Assembly: GCF_014202275.1 (NCBI RefSeq)
Contig: NZ_JACHGF010000009.1
Coordinates: 62,001 to 126,000, forward strand
Reading direction: 5' to 3'
DNA from: Rhabdobacter roseus
Lineage (GTDB): Bacteria; Bacteroidota; Bacteroidia; Cytophagales; Spirosomataceae
DNA: 64,000 nt
Made by a program: the position numbers and the translations under genes. How positions within the stretch are numbered: position 1 is the stretch's first letter; every line of letters begins with the position of its first letter. The notes beneath the pieces are model-generated. The model saw only the letters and a program-made list of their open reading frames with translations, did no database searches and was not told where the DNA came from. Positions 27,249-37,782 of this stretch are shown here, one piece after another.

Positions 27249-27606
27249 GATAGAGCGTTTCGTTTAAAGTTGAATTAAGATCCTGCGGCTACTGCAAAAA
27301 AAGGCCTCTGCACTCTTTTCCAGAATCCTAAATGTAGGCCAAAGATGTGAAATTATCACGCGAGGTTCACGTAAAGTAAAAAAAAATCGAAGGGTGGGCG
27401 CAGGAGTACTCCCGGTGAAGGAAAACCGGGAGCCGACACTCTGTTTTTACAGCTTGATGGGTACCGCCACAGTGCCCGTTAAAAAGAAAGAAGGTACCTC
27501 TGCTACCAAGCCATAAAGCGATGCGTAGCTAGCAGGCAGGTACCTTGCAAAGTAGTACAGAATGTACTGGGAAGGTAGGTTTAAGAAGCTGCTTTTTATG
27601 CTCTCC
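27249..27606. other. intergenic stretch of 358 bp
   Basis: A hairpin CTCCCGGT / ACCGGGAG (27409-27432, eight-base loop) could end transcription from the FAD oxidoreductase, but its T-run is 20 bases further on. The minus-strand frame 27447-27641 ends in FFLTGTVAVPIKL, which looks like a last beta-barrel strand. It may be the remnant of an outer-membrane gene, at low confidence. No intact gene is seen. Confidence 0.4.
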
Positions 27607-29634
27607 TTAATGGATTCGTTCGAACCGAAAGGCGTCCGCAACGACTACCCCATCTGCCGCCTGATTGCTCACCGTGATCGAACCCCGGTAGCCTTTCTCA
27701 AATTGAAAGGTACCCAACTCGATCCATTGTCCGCCCTGATCCCGCTGGTTAACGGTCAACGGCTTCTTTCCGGCAGCATGTTCAATGGTCAGGGGTGTAT
27801 TCGTGGCAAAACCCGGGCCCAGTGGCCACCAGCCATACACCTTGTACTTCCCCGCTTCGGGAAGGTAGGGGCGGTAGACAAGGGAGGAAGGCGCTGATTG
27901 TGGACTGGACAGGTAGGTAATGGCATGGCGGGCCATCAGGGGGTTTTCCGAGCTGTTCCAGGTACCCGTTCGATCCACAAACCGGCGCATGTCGTCATCT
28001 ACCACCACGGAATTGCCCTGGCCAAATATCCCGTTTGGATTTTCTTCAAAACTCAGGACCTGCCGTTGCTCCCGCAGCTTTTTCTGAAGAACGGCGATGT
28101 CGACGTGTTGCACCGCCACCTGCTGCTTGGTGGCCAGGGCCGCCGCCACGCCCGATGCGTGCCCCAGGGCCATGTACTGCGGCTCCATGCGCACCGAGGC
28201 AAACGCCAGGCTGGAACTCGACACACAGACGGGCACCAGCAGGTTGGTGCAGTTTTCGTACCGGGGCACCAGAGCCCGGTAGGGAATCTGGTAGGGTGAC
28301 ACCGGGATGGAAAGGTACCCTTCGTTGATGGTTTCGGCCAGAAGCTCCGGAAACCGCGAAACCAGGTGGTAAGTACGCTGGGTGTGCCGAACGTCGATGT
28401 TGTACGAACCCATTGCCACGGCGTCGTATTTGAGCGTGTCTCGCAGCAGATCATGCTGGGTCATGATGTACTCGCCCCGCATACGGCGGGCTTCCCGCAC
28501 GTACAACTGGTGCGGCCAGTGGCCGGTGTCCTCAAACTCATCCTTGCACAGTCCCCACTGCTGCGCCTGCTTTCGGACCGGCTCGGGTACCTCCGGATCG
28601 TTGGCAATAAAATACAGCAGCCCGTGGGTATATCGCAGGTGATCGTTCCATATCTTATCCCGGAGGGCATAGTCGGCATCGGGATAGGCCCAGTTAGTGC
28701 CGTCGTAGAGATTGGTGGAAATGGGACCCGCCGAGTTGATTTCCGCTTTTTGGTTGGGGAGGTTGATGCTGGCCCTGAACACCCCGGTTTCGGCCAGGGT
28801 CGTGGGCTGGCGCACTTTAAGGTACCTCCGGAGCAGCTCGTAGCGCGTGGAATCATAGCCAACCGGACGGGTGATGGGAATGCGGTTTTCTGGCTTGTTG
28901 GTCATGATCACCCGGAAGCAATACGCCTGCACGGCACTGTCGGCCTCCCCAAAGCCGACCTGCGGCCTGGCATTGATCAGCGGTAGTAATTCACCGTTCT
29001 TTCCATTCACGAAAGGGGAAACGGGCAAGGGGAAATTATGCTTGTCGGGGTAAAAAGGTTGCCGTCCGGCCCAGGATTCGCCGTAATCGCTGATGCCTTC
29101 GCGCCCGATGGCGTAGCCCACCCCGGCCCGGGCCATCAGATCCCCTTCGTAGCTGGCATCAATGAACACAGCGGCCGTCAGCTTAACGCCCGACAGGAGT
29201 TGCAGGCCGGTGATTTTCCGCCCCTCTTTTTGCACGGATTTGACCCGGTCGCCGTACCGGACGCTTACGCCGGTCTCCTTGAGCCAGTCGCGCAGGATTT
29301 TTTCGCCGAGGGTAGGTTCCGGTCCACGCCAGAAAAAAACCGGCTTTTGGTAGGCTTTGGCCACGCGCTCATAAAATTCCAGCGCCAGCCCGCCTATTAC
29401 CGCCCGGTCGCCGTAGTCGGTGTGGGAAAGTCCTCCGGTCACCATGCCCCCCAGGTGCCGTCCGGGCTCCACTAGCAGTACGGAAGCTCCTTCGCGGGCA
29501 GCGGCAATGGCGGCCGTAACGCCCCCCGCCGTACCCCCGTACACGAGGACGTCAACCGTGGGTGCCGATTGTGAAAAGACAAATAGAGGTACCATAACCA
29601 GAAACGAGGACAGGCACTGAACGAAGGTCTTCAT
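27607..29634 (-). CDS. secreted FAD-dependent oxidoreductase with golvesin-like C-terminus
   Basis: This 675-residue protein has a signal peptide (about 1-23, ending VFSQS) and an FAD Rossmann start VLVYGGTAGGVTAAIAAAREG (first half shown as GGTAGGVTAAIAA). HLGGMVTGGLSHTDYG follows, as in Bacteroidota FAD oxidoreductases often found with polysaccharide-use genes. Residues from about 555 on (YRPYLPEAGKYKVYGWWP, GSITVSNQA) match the golvesin/xanthan-lyase accessory domain. ATG 29634 was chosen over GTG 29643 because the signal peptide begins there. The substrate is unknown. Confidence 0.85.
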   Translation of the reverse strand: MKTFVQCLSSFLVMVPLFVFSQSAPTVDVLVYGGTAGGVTAAIAAAREGASVLLVEPGRHLGGMVTGGLSHTDYGDRAVIGGLALEFYERVAKAYQKPVFFWRGPEPTLGEKILRDWLKETGVSVRYGDRVKSVQKEGRKITGLQLLSGVKLTAAVFIDASYEGDLMARAGVGYAIGREGISDYGESWAGRQPFYPDKHNFPLPVSPFVNGKNGELLPLINARPQVGFGEADSAVQAYCFRVIMTNKPENRIPITRPVGYDSTRYELLRRYLKVRQPTTLAETGVFRASINLPNQKAEINSAGPISTNLYDGTNWAYPDADYALRDKIWNDHLRYTHGLLYFIANDPEVPEPVRKQAQQWGLCKDEFEDTGHWPHQLYVREARRMRGEYIMTQHDLLRDTLKYDAVAMGSYNIDVRHTQRTYHLVSRFPELLAETINEGYLSIPVSPYQIPYRALVPRYENCTNLLVPVCVSSSSLAFASVRMEPQYMALGHASGVAAALATKQQVAVQHVDIAVLQKKLREQRQVLSFEENPNGIFGQGNSVVVDDDMRRFVDRTGTWNSSENPLMARHAITYLSSPQSAPSSLVYRPYLPEAGKYKVYGWWPLGPGFATNTPLTIEHAAGKKPLTVNQRDQGGQWIELGTFQFEKGYRGSITVSNQAADGVVVADAFRFERIH

Positions 29635-29643
29635 CACACACAC

Positions 29644-30232
29644 AAGAAGTTAAATTTACATAGAACTAACATAAGTTACTTTTTTACTCTACCGGGCATC
29701 AGCAGCCAGGCTTTTGAACCAGGGCCGTAGGATGTCCCGCTCCCGCCGGGGAGTCAGAAACCGTACATTGCACACCTACCTGGGCGCTTGACGGCCAACC
29801 GAAGTTCCGACCTGATCCGTGATAAAAGGTACCTCAAAAAAAGGCGCTTTTCCGCCCCGGCGGTACCCCTACCTTAGTATACCTTTAAAACAGCTTCTAA
29901 GACTATGCCCCTACCCATTCAACCACATCATACCATGTGGTTTGGTACAACCTTAGAAAGCCTACGGAACGCAAACGCCCTCGCAGGGTAGTTGTGTAAA
30001 TCCTTATTGAATACGCAGCAAGTCTCTTTTAAACTACTTTCATCCGGTCTTGATCCTTTTCTGGAGGTACCTCTTCCGTTACGAATTTTGTTGAATTGTG
30101 AATAATCTACTTTTTCTACTCTTCGGCAGCAACATAGTACCCGCTTTCTACGTATTAGTGGGTTAGAAAACAGATGCTCTCACGACAGTACCCTGATAAT
30201 ACCTTCTACTTCATCTAAACTAGCTAATCAGT
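29644..30232. other. intergenic stretch of about 590 bp
   Basis: No gene is supported. On the minus strand near 29690-29780 a short frame ends RFLTPRRERDILRPWFKSL followed by ADAR and a stop, but it has an in-frame stop 27 codons upstream. It may be the tail of a lost gene. The rest is mixed sequence with scattered GTAC motifs, and should contain promoters for the S41 peptidase gene and the FAD oxidoreductase. Confidence 0.4.
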
Positions 30233-31708
30233 ATGTATCTCTCTGGAAAACGTGGCCTGGCTGCCCTGGCACTGCTCTTTGGGCTTTTGGCAAGCTGCCA
30301 AAAAAATGAAATCGATCCAACTCCTGACACTTCCCTCACCGACTCTACCTCCACCAGCCAAAGCGGGCGCAACTACAGCGCCGTCAATGCCTGGGTGTAC
30401 GAGGTCATGAACGACGCCTACTACTGGTACCGCCAACTACCCGCGCAGGCCAGCCTCGATGCCTCGCAAAGCCCCTTCGACTACTTCGAAAAACTGGTGT
30501 ACGAACCCCAAACCCTCGACCGCTTCTCGGGCCTTACCGACGACATCGACGCCCTGCAGTCGGAGTTTGACGGCGTCAGCAAAATCTTCGGGATCAGCTA
30601 CGTGCTGGCTTTTACCGACGAGAGCCAGTCGAACATCGGCGCTTTTTTGAGCTACGTGGTGAAGGGAAGTCCGGCCGACCTAGCGGGCCTCAAGCGCGGC
30701 GACGTGATTCTTTGGGTCAACGGCCAGCCGCTCACGGCCGCCAACTACGCTTCGCTGCTGGGCAGCAACGAAACGCTTTCGTTCACGCTAGGTACTTTGC
30801 AGGGAACTACCCTCGTGGCCAACACCCAACGTACCTTCACCGTCAGCAAAGCCGTAGTGACCGAAGACCCGGTGGCCTTCTCGACCGTCATTGACAAGTC
30901 GGCCTACGGCAAGAAGATCGGGTACTTGCTCTACACGCAGTTTATCCCCGGCCTGGAGGGTGGCGACGCCCAAAAGTACGACAACGAGCTGCGGCAGGTC
31001 TTTGCCAACTTTAAAAGCCAGGGCGTCAATGAGCTGGTGCTGGACCTACGCCTCAACGGCGGCGGGTACATCAGCTCGGCCAATACGCTGGCATCGCTGA
31101 TCGTCAAAAATGCCACGGCCTCGTCGGTATTTTATAAAGAAGAATGGAACGACAAGTACACGGCCTACTGGCAGCGCAGCGGCGGCACCAACGCCCTGAG
31201 CTACCCGTTTCAGAACGAGCCCAACAACATCGGAAGCCAGCTCGAGCGGGTATTTGTGCTTACCTCCAACGGCACAGCCTCGGCCAGCGAGCTGGTGATC
31301 AACGGCCTGACGCCCTACATGAACGTAGTGACGGTGGGTGAAAATACCTACGGCAAAAACCTCTTCGGCACGCTCATCGACGACGAGCAGAACCGCTGGA
31401 AGTGGGGCCTTTACGTGATGCTGGGCCGCACCGTCAACGCCAGGGGGCAGTCGGACTACGGTACCGTAAATGGCCTGACGCCCACGCACTACCTGGAAGA
31501 TACGGCCATTCCCTTCCAAGCCTTTGGCGACGAAAACGAGACGCTCCTCCGCAAGGTACTTGACGTGATGGGCGTGCCCACCGGTACTACCGCCCGCCTG
31601 GCCGCTACCAGGCAAGTAAGCACCCTAAGTACCCAGCACTGGAAAGACAACCTCCAGGAGCGCGACAAACGGATGATCAAAGCGAAGGGATTTAAGGTAC
31701 TTCCGTAG
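30233..31708 (+). CDS. S41 family C-terminal processing peptidase, lipoprotein
   Basis: This 491-residue protein has a lipobox LLASC (Cys22), so it is anchored in an envelope membrane. It has a helical N-terminal cap (residues 45-110), a PDZ domain (about 125-200, with VVKGSPADLAGLKRGDVIL), then the S41 protease core. LVLDLRLNGGGY precedes the catalytic serine in TSNGTASASE, and the expected lysine lies in NTYGKN. Family members cleave unfolded or tagged proteins from their C-termini. It appears monocistronic, followed by a strong terminator. Confidence 0.93.
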   Translation: MYLSGKRGLAALALLFGLLASCQKNEIDPTPDTSLTDSTSTSQSGRNYSAVNAWVYEVMNDAYYWYRQLPAQASLDASQSPFDYFEKLVYEPQTLDRFSGLTDDIDALQSEFDGVSKIFGISYVLAFTDESQSNIGAFLSYVVKGSPADLAGLKRGDVILWVNGQPLTAANYASLLGSNETLSFTLGTLQGTTLVANTQRTFTVSKAVVTEDPVAFSTVIDKSAYGKKIGYLLYTQFIPGLEGGDAQKYDNELRQVFANFKSQGVNELVLDLRLNGGGYISSANTLASLIVKNATASSVFYKEEWNDKYTAYWQRSGGTNALSYPFQNEPNNIGSQLERVFVLTSNGTASASELVINGLTPYMNVVTVGENTYGKNLFGTLIDDEQNRWKWGLYVMLGRTVNARGQSDYGTVNGLTPTHYLEDTAIPFQAFGDENETLLRKVLDVMGVPTGTTARLAATRQVSTLSTQHWKDNLQERDKRMIKAKGFKVLP

Positions 31709-31741
31709 AAGTACCCTTGGGAGAAGATGCAAAAAACAAAA

Positions 31742-31771
31742 CCCCCGAGCCTAACGGCCTCGGGGGTTTTT
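31742..31771. terminator. bidirectional terminator between S41 peptidase and dnaJ
   Basis: CCCCCGAG / CTCGGGGG with a nine-base loop is followed by TTTTT on the plus strand and by a T-rich stretch on the minus strand, serving both convergent genes. Confidence 0.88.
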
Positions 31772-31792
31772 AGTGACTTAGCGATCGGGCGA

Positions 31793-32959
31793 TCAATGAA
31801 AGAAGTCTTTCATTTTATCAAAAAACCCTTTTTCGTTCTTACCCGGCTTGGGTTGGAAGTTGGGGGAATGGCGAAGCGACTCGAGCGTGGCGCGTTCGTC
31901 GGACGACAGCTGCTGCGGCGTCCAGACGCTTATGTGGACCAGCTGGTCGCCGCGTCCGTAGCCGTTCAGGTCTTTGATTCCTTTGCCTTTCAGGCGCAGG
32001 ATTTTGCCCGCCTGGGTACCCGGCTCGATGCTAATCCGCGCTTTGCCGTCGATGGTCGGAATTTCCGTGGCCGTACCGAGGGCGGCGTCCACAAAGCTCA
32101 GGTGCATGTCAAACACCACGTTGTTGCCGTCGCGTTTCAGGTGCGGGTCTTCCTCTTCTTCGATCACGATCAGCAGGTCACCGGCCACGCCACCGCGGGC
32201 GGGTACGTTGCCTTTGCCGCTCATGGAGAGCTGCATACCGTCAGCCACGCCCCCGGGAATGTTGAGCGAAATGAGGTCGTCCTGGAGCTGGCGTCCTTCA
32301 CCGGCGCACACTTCGCAGCGCTCGCTGATGATCTTGCCGTCGCCGTTACAGGTAGGGCACGTACTGGTAGAGACCATCTGGCCCAGCATGGTACTTACCA
32401 CCTTCCGGACCTGGCCCTGCCCGTTGCAGGTAGTACAGGTGGTGAGGGAAGTACCGTTTTTGGCGCCGTTGCCGCCGCAGGTACCGCAGGCTACGTGTCG
32501 CTTTACCTTGATCTTCTTCTCTACGCCGTTGGCAACTTCGTGCAGGTCCAACTTGAGCTTAATGCGTAGGTCAGAACCCCGGCGCACGCGCCGGCCGCCC
32601 CCGTTGCCACCCCGGCCAAAAATATCGCCGAAGGGACTGCTGTCACCGAAAATATCACCGAACTGCGAGAAGATGTCTTCCATCGTGAAACCACCGGCTC
32701 CATAGCCACCCGCTCCGGCTCCGGCCGCTCCACCTACCCCGGCGTGGCCAAACTGGTCGTAGCGGCGGCGCTTGTCTTCGTCGCTCAGGATGCTGTAGGC
32801 CTCGGCGGCCTCCTTAAATTTGTCCTCGGCCGTCGGGTCATCGGGGTTTTTATCGGGGTGAAACTTGATCGCCAGCTTCCGGTAGGCTTTCTTGATGTCC
32901 TCGACCGGCGCACCGCGATCCACCCCTAGTACTTCGTAATAATCTCTTTTCTTTGCCAT
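31793..32959 (-). CDS. dnaJ: chaperone protein DnaJ
   Basis: This 388-residue co-chaperone stimulates DnaK ATPase. It has a J domain (about 1-70, with the HPD motif in FHPDKNPDD), a Gly/Phe-rich linker, and four zinc-binding CxxCxGxG repeats ([32 protein letters not shown]). The C-terminal substrate-binding domains follow. Length and order are standard for type I DnaJ. It lies 82 bp downstream of grpE, probably in one operon. Confidence 0.98.
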   Translation of the reverse strand: MAKKRDYYEVLGVDRGAPVEDIKKAYRKLAIKFHPDKNPDDPTAEDKFKEAAEAYSILSDEDKRRRYDQFGHAGVGGAAGAGAGGYGAGGFTMEDIFSQFGDIFGDSSPFGDIFGRGGNGGGRRVRRGSDLRIKLKLDLHEVANGVEKKIKVKRHVACGTCGGNGAKNGTSLTTCTTCNGQGQVRKVVSTMLGQMVSTSTCPTCNGDGKIISERCEVCAGEGRQLQDDLISLNIPGGVADGMQLSMSGKGNVPARGGVAGDLLIVIEEEEDPHLKRDGNNVVFDMHLSFVDAALGTATEIPTIDGKARISIEPGTQAGKILRLKGKGIKDLNGYGRGDQLVHISVWTPQQLSSDERATLESLRHSPNFQPKPGKNEKGFFDKMKDFFH

Positions 32960-33041
32960 TATGGTTGAGTCGACAACTGACTCTGGTTAGCCAGCAGTTC
33001 TTGGTATAATTCAATAGAAATCGCTTGGGCCCAGCCCAATA

Positions 33042-33617
33042 CTAGGCTCCCACTATCACTTTGGCGTAGCGAAGTACCTTATCGTTGAGGTAGTATCCTT
33101 TCTCGACTTCATCAATCACTTTTCCTTTCAGATCGTCCGAAGGGGCCGGAAACTGCGTCACCGACTCGTGCAACTCGGCGTCGAATACCTCGCCCTTGGC
33201 GGCCATGGGTTTGAGGCCTTTGCCTTCCAGGGTTTTGAAAAATTTATGGGCTACCAGCTCCACGCCTTCCTTGATCGGTTGTAGCTCGGAGGTACTTTCG
33301 AAAGACTGCAAGGCGCGCTCAAAATCATCGACGATGGGAAGAATGGTCCGCATCAGGTCGGCGTTGGCATTGGCAATCAAATCTATTTTTTCGCGGGCCG
33401 TACGGCGACGAAAGTTTTCAAAATCGGCGTACAGTCGTAGGTACTTTTCTTTCATTTCGGCCAGCTCGGCCTTCAACGCTTCCGTTTCATCCACGGCTGC
33501 CGCTGGAGTTTCTTCGGTAGCCGCTACGGCTGGCTCCTGCGCCTCGTTGTCAGTATTTTTATTAATTTCCGGCTCCTCGGCGCTTGCTTCCGCTTGATGT
33601 TGTGTATTTTCCGACAT
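33042..33617 (-). CDS. grpE: nucleotide exchange factor GrpE
   Basis: This 191-residue protein releases ADP from DnaK. It has an acidic, disordered N-terminus (about 1-45), a long coiled-coil helix (ALKAELAEMKEKYLRLYADFENF, seen here in part as LYADFENFRRRT), and a C-terminal beta domain with HESVTQFP and VEKGYYLNDKVLRYAKVIV. TAATTTTG (minus strand, 33660-33667) is a -7-like box 43 bases upstream. dnaJ follows; dnaK is not in this window. Confidence 0.97.
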   Translation of the reverse strand: MSENTQHQAEASAEEPEINKNTDNEAQEPAVAATEETPAAAVDETEALKAELAEMKEKYLRLYADFENFRRRTAREKIDLIANANADLMRTILPIVDDFERALQSFESTSELQPIKEGVELVAHKFFKTLEGKGLKPMAAKGEVFDAELHESVTQFPAPSDDLKGKVIDEVEKGYYLNDKVLRYAKVIVGA

Positions 33618-33757
33618 AATTTTCTTGTACTTTACTGATTTTTACCAGCCATTCATGCGCAAAATTACTTTGCCAGCTCCTAAATACTGACAAGATGGCA
33701 CTCAAAGTACCTGCCTTCTGGCAAATTCATGATACGATTGGGTACTTTGAAGAATAA

Positions 33758-35128
33758 CTATACCGACGCCAGGCTCTCTTCCCAAAGCGGGCATTCCACC
33801 GTCATGGTGGTACCTTGGCTGTGGTCGCTCTGAATCCTGAAGGTACCTCCCAGCAGTTGGGCCCGTTGCTGAATGCTGATGAGGCCGTTTCCGTGAAAAC
33901 GCCCATCCGGGTCGAAGCCCTGTCCGTCGTCCTGTACGGTCAGTTTAAGGCCATCCGGAATGGGCGACAGGCGTACGTACACGTTTTGGGCTCCGGCGTG
34001 GCGCAGTACGTTGTGCAGTAGCTCCTTGTAGATCAGGTAAAGCTCACGCCGGGCCGCGGAAGGAACCAGAAATTGGCTTTCTTCCACCACAAAGTGTAGC
34101 TGAGTGGGATGGTGCACAAACAAATCGTGGGCGGTTTCGCGCAGGCGATAGGCAAAATGATCGGCTGAGTCGTGGGCAGAGTGCAGGCTCCACACAATCT
34201 CCCGCATTACCTTGATTACTTTTCGGGCCATTTCGCTGATCTGCCCCAGCGAATGCCGGGTCAGGGCCGGGTCGGTGGGAAGCTGGTTGATGGCTGCCTG
34301 GCTCAGCATACTAATCCCCGCCAAATCGGCCCCCAGTTCGTCGTGGAGGTCGCGGGCAATATCGTCCCGGATGCGAAGCAGCCGCTGTTGCTTAAGCTTG
34401 TTTTCCTGTAGCTGCTCGATGAGCTCCTCCTGAAACCTGATTTTTTCGCGTTCATTCTTCTGATTTTCCAGCGACATCCCCAGCGAAAAGCAAAGTACCT
34501 CCGCCACTACTCCCAGCTCCATGTAGAACACCGGGTAGCTCAGGGGGCTGTCGGCCGAGCGGGTAAAAATACTCGGAATGTAATTGATGGAAAGCGCTAC
34601 CACACACCCCAGTACAAAGAACAAAGTACCCACAATAAAGTAGGAGACTACCGGCTGCCGCAGGCGCAGAATGCGGGGTACCACCACCAGCGCGCCCAGG
34701 GCCAGGATGCTCCGGAAAAATGTGTAGCTGAGGCTCTTGACTTCGTCGGAAGTAGGAAACGTAAACAGCAGGCAGTCGGCCAGCGTTTCAATAGCCAGCA
34801 GCACGATCATCCCCCGGATGATGCGGTAGCTGAAAGGATCGCGCGCTTTGATGCCAATGAGCTGAATAGCAAAGCTGATGTACATCACGAAGGCCAGCGA
34901 CTCCAGGAGCGTAATCGGGAAGTTGGTACCGGGCAGGTAGTTGGCCCGCTGGTAGTCGAGGTCGTTGAGGTAAAAAGTCAGCGTCACGCAGACGATGTAG
35001 AGGGCATATTGCCAGTAGATGGCTTTGCGCAATTGCAGATAGCTCAGCAGCGCGTACAGAGCCATCATGTACAGCATGCCGTCCAGAAAAATCCGTAGCG
35101 CCGGATAAGCGTTCAACTCGCCTTGCAT
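33758..35128 (-). CDS. membrane sensor histidine kinase, HisKA_3 type (7TM N-terminus)
   Basis: This 456-residue protein has about seven membrane helices (residues 12-218, 7TMR-DISM-like but without the extracellular domain), then a short coiled coil. The HisKA_3 motif ARDLHDELGADLAGI contains the phospho-accepting His262. An HATPase domain with ELLHNVLRHAGA and DDGQGFD follows. These kinases usually work with NarL/LuxR-type regulators, but none is next to it, so it is an orphan here. The signal is unknown. Confidence 0.9.
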   Translation of the reverse strand: MQGELNAYPALRIFLDGMLYMMALYALLSYLQLRKAIYWQYALYIVCVTLTFYLNDLDYQRANYLPGTNFPITLLESLAFVMYISFAIQLIGIKARDPFSYRIIRGMIVLLAIETLADCLLFTFPTSDEVKSLSYTFFRSILALGALVVVPRILRLRQPVVSYFIVGTLFFVLGCVVALSINYIPSIFTRSADSPLSYPVFYMELGVVAEVLCFSLGMSLENQKNEREKIRFQEELIEQLQENKLKQQRLLRIRDDIARDLHDELGADLAGISMLSQAAINQLPTDPALTRHSLGQISEMARKVIKVMREIVWSLHSAHDSADHFAYRLRETAHDLFVHHPTQLHFVVEESQFLVPSAARRELYLIYKELLHNVLRHAGAQNVYVRLSPIPDGLKLTVQDDGQGFDPDGRFHGNGLISIQQRAQLLGGTFRIQSDHSQGTTMTVECPLWEESLASV

Positions 35129-35265
35129 AGTTCAGGTTTACCTACTTCCATTCCGTAAAATAAAGAGAGTGAGCACACATTCGCAACAGGAATTTATCAT
35201 TCTGTCGTTATGAGTGTACCACTTCCCGCCTAAGGGTAGTAACTTTACCTTTTTGTAGTACCTAC

Positions 35266-36210
35266 ATGACCACCGACGACCTCATACGCCAGGAACGCTC
35301 CGCGCTCATTAAGGCCAAAGCCACCGAGCTGGGTTTTGACTTTTGCGGCATTGCCCAGGCCGATTTCCTGGAAGAGGAAGCGCCGCGGCTGGAAGAATGG
35401 CTACGCCGCAACTACCACGGCCAGATGGCCTACATGGCCAACTACTTCGACAAGCGCCTCGACCCGCGCCAGCTCGTGGACGGCGCACGGTCGGTGATCT
35501 CGGTACTGCTCAACTACTACCCCGAGCAGCGCCGTCCCGAAGGCGCCGACGACTACAAGCTCTCGAAATACGCCTACGGCACTGACTACCATTACGTGCT
35601 GAAAGACAAGCTCAAAGTGCTGCTCGCCCACATTCAGGCCGAGATCGGGGACGTATACGGGCGGGCGTTTGTGGACTCGGCACCCGTCATGGACAAAGCT
35701 TGGGCCGCCCGCAGCGGGCTGGGCTGGGTAGGCAAGCACTCCAACCTCCTCAACCGCAGCATGGGTAGTTTTTTCTTTATTGCCGAGCTCATCGTGGACC
35801 TCGACCTGGCCCCCGACGGCCCCATGGCCGACTACTGCGGTACCTGCACCCGCTGCGTAGACGCCTGCCCTACCGACGCCATCACCGAGCCCTACGTGGT
35901 AGACGGCAGCAAATGCATCAGCTACTTTACCATTGAGCTCAAGGAGGCGATCCCGACGGAGGTGAAAGGAAAATTTGAGAATTGGGTTTTTGGCTGCGAC
36001 ATCTGCCAGGACGTATGCCCCTGGAATCGCTTCGCCCGCCCGCACCACACGCCGGCCTTTGCCCTTTCGCCCGAGCTCCAGCAGCTCACCAACCGCGACT
36101 GGGAGGAAATTACCGAGGAAGTATTTCGGGAGCTATTTCGGCGCTCACCCGTAAAGCGTACCAAGCTGGAAGGCCTGAAACGTAACGTTGGTTTTGTAAA
36201 AGACGAATAA
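35266..36210 (+). CDS. queG: epoxyqueuosine reductase QueG
   Basis: This 314-residue cytoplasmic enzyme makes the last step of queuosine formation in tRNA, reducing epoxyqueuosine with cobalamin and two [4Fe-4S] clusters. The clusters are held by [12 protein letters not shown] and [11 protein letters not shown]. The N-terminal [18 protein letters not shown] and [15 protein letters not shown] motifs are typical. TAACTTTA lies about 20 bases upstream of the ATG and may be a -7 box. No other queuosine genes are nearby. Confidence 0.96.
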   Translation: MTTDDLIRQERSALIKAKATELGFDFCGIAQADFLEEEAPRLEEWLRRNYHGQMAYMANYFDKRLDPRQLVDGARSVISVLLNYYPEQRRPEGADDYKLSKYAYGTDYHYVLKDKLKVLLAHIQAEIGDVYGRAFVDSAPVMDKAWAARSGLGWVGKHSNLLNRSMGSFFFIAELIVDLDLAPDGPMADYCGTCTRCVDACPTDAITEPYVVDGSKCISYFTIELKEAIPTEVKGKFENWVFGCDICQDVCPWNRFARPHHTPAFALSPELQQLTNRDWEEITEEVFRELFRRSPVKRTKLEGLKRNVGFVKDE

Positions 36211-36303
36211 GGAAATTTTTTCTCGGAAAAGTACCTTGGCAACGCAGAATTAGTTACATTAGTACTTCAACCGGTTTCTTATCTTTTTCTAACGCTCTTT
36301 CTT

Positions 36304-36723
36304 ATGAAAACGCTAACGATCAGTCATCGGGCGGTACTGCTTTGCATCATTTTGGGGCAAGTCATCCCGGCGCTTTGGTACACGCTTTTTTCCGAGCCCT
36401 GGATGGCGACGAGTGGCATCTCCCTGGCCGACGTCGAAGCCAACCCCAGCCCTGTGCCGTACATGGTGAGCATCCTGACCACGGCCGCGGTAGCCTATAC
36501 GTTGGCGTGGCTTTTCACCAAGATCCCGGTCACTTCGGCGGGACAGGGCGCGGCCACCGGGCTGTGGCTGGGTACCGTCTTCGTGCTGCTGGAAACCCTC
36601 GTCAAGGACATGTTCTCGTTTCGGGAGCTCACCTTATCCCTCATCAACGGCGGCGTGAGCGTAGTGGTGTACACCGTGATCGGGCTGATCCTGGGGGCGT
36701 GGCGCAAGTACGTGTATGTTTGA
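36304..36723 (+). CDS. four-helix membrane protein, DUF1761-like
   Basis: This 139-residue protein has four predicted helices (about 10-30, 52-72, 82-102 and 112-132). Its N-terminal VLLCIILGQVIPALWYTLFSEPW resembles DUF1761, which has a conserved Trp-Tyr stretch between helix 1 and a short periplasmic loop. Function is unknown in the family. The gene lies between queG and a universal stress gene without obvious coupling to either. Confidence 0.65.
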   Translation: MKTLTISHRAVLLCIILGQVIPALWYTLFSEPWMATSGISLADVEANPSPVPYMVSILTTAAVAYTLAWLFTKIPVTSAGQGAATGLWLGTVFVLLETLVKDMFSFRELTLSLINGGVSVVVYTVIGLILGAWRKYVYV

Positions 36724-36873
36724 GGCCGGCCAGGTACTTTGGAGTGGCAGCGGGCACGTTGGCATGATTATTATTCTACTCCTCGCATGACTTATTTCAT
36801 GTATTGGTAATACAACGAACTAAGGATTATGACTTAATTTGCTCCCAAATCATGCTTAACCCTTGACCTACCC

Positions 36874-37704
36874 ATGAAAAAAATCCTGGTTCCCATAGAT
36901 TTCTCCGAAAATGCCGACCGCGCCCTGGCCGCGGCCAAGCTGGTGGCCGACCAAGAAAGTACCCAGCTGCTGATTCTGCACGCGTACCAGCCCTACATCC
37001 CGGACATGACGGTGCCATCGGCGGTGGGGGTACCTCCCATCTCCCCCGAAACCGAGGAGGCTTTCCAGCATCGCCTGGATGAGTACGTAGCCGAAACCCG
37101 CCAGCAGGGCTACCAGGCCGAGGGTATCTGGGCCATTGGCGGCATTCATCCGTCGGTCTTTGAGGCCATTGAGCAGCACCAGCCCGACCTGGTGGTACTG
37201 GGCCGCACGGGTACGGGCGGTTTTCTGGACAAGCTCATCGGCAGCTCGGCTACGCGCATTGCGCTGGACGCCCCCTGCCCCGTGCTGGTAGTGCCGCCCT
37301 ACGCGCTCCCCAAAGCGTTTAAAGAAGTAGTATACGCCACCCAGCTCGAATACGACGAAAACCACATCATCCGGCGGGTACTTCCCATCGTGAACCGGCT
37401 GGGCGCGCGCCTCACGTTCCTGAAGGTAGATTCGTCCACGCAGCCCAACATCCAGCCCGACCAGCAGTACATCCACCAGATCCAGACCGAGTTTGCTATC
37501 CCGACCCAGGATTTCGTGCTGCGCGAAGCCGACTCGGTGCGGGCGGGTATCGAAGCCTACTGCGACGAGGTACAGGCCGACCTGCTCATCATGGCCTCGC
37601 GCGAGCGCGGCTTCATCGAAGCATTTATCACCAACCCCAGCGTCACCAAAAAACTGGTGGTCGATACCCACATTCCGCTGCTGGTATTTCATATTAGAGA
37701 CTAG
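36874..37704 (+). CDS. universal stress protein, two UspA domains
   Basis: This 276-residue protein has two UspA domains in tandem (about 1-150 and 151-276). The first begins KKILVPIDFSENADRALAAA and ends with the nucleotide-loop-like GRTGTGGFLDKLIGSSATRI. The second ends MASRERGFIEAFITNPSVTKKLV. The G-2x-G-9x-G(S/T) ATP-binding pattern is clear in the first domain only. These proteins help survival in stress. It is followed by a terminator. Confidence 0.92.
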   Translation: MKKILVPIDFSENADRALAAAKLVADQESTQLLILHAYQPYIPDMTVPSAVGVPPISPETEEAFQHRLDEYVAETRQQGYQAEGIWAIGGIHPSVFEAIEQHQPDLVVLGRTGTGGFLDKLIGSSATRIALDAPCPVLVVPPYALPKAFKEVVYATQLEYDENHIIRRVLPIVNRLGARLTFLKVDSSTQPNIQPDQQYIHQIQTEFAIPTQDFVLREADSVRAGIEAYCDEVQADLLIMASRERGFIEAFITNPSVTKKLVVDTHIPLLVFHIRD

Positions 37705-37717
37705 GTACCCCGCTATA

Positions 37718-37760
37718 CCAAAGGCCCGGCTGCTGCATTGCAACCGGGCCTTTGGCTTTT
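37718..37760 (+). terminator. Rho-independent terminator after the universal stress gene
   Basis: CCAAAGGCCCGG / CCGGGCCTTTGG is a perfect 12-bp stem with a 14-base loop, followed by CTTTTC. Confidence 0.85.
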
Positions 37761-37782
37761 CTGATAGGTACCTTTTTGCGTT

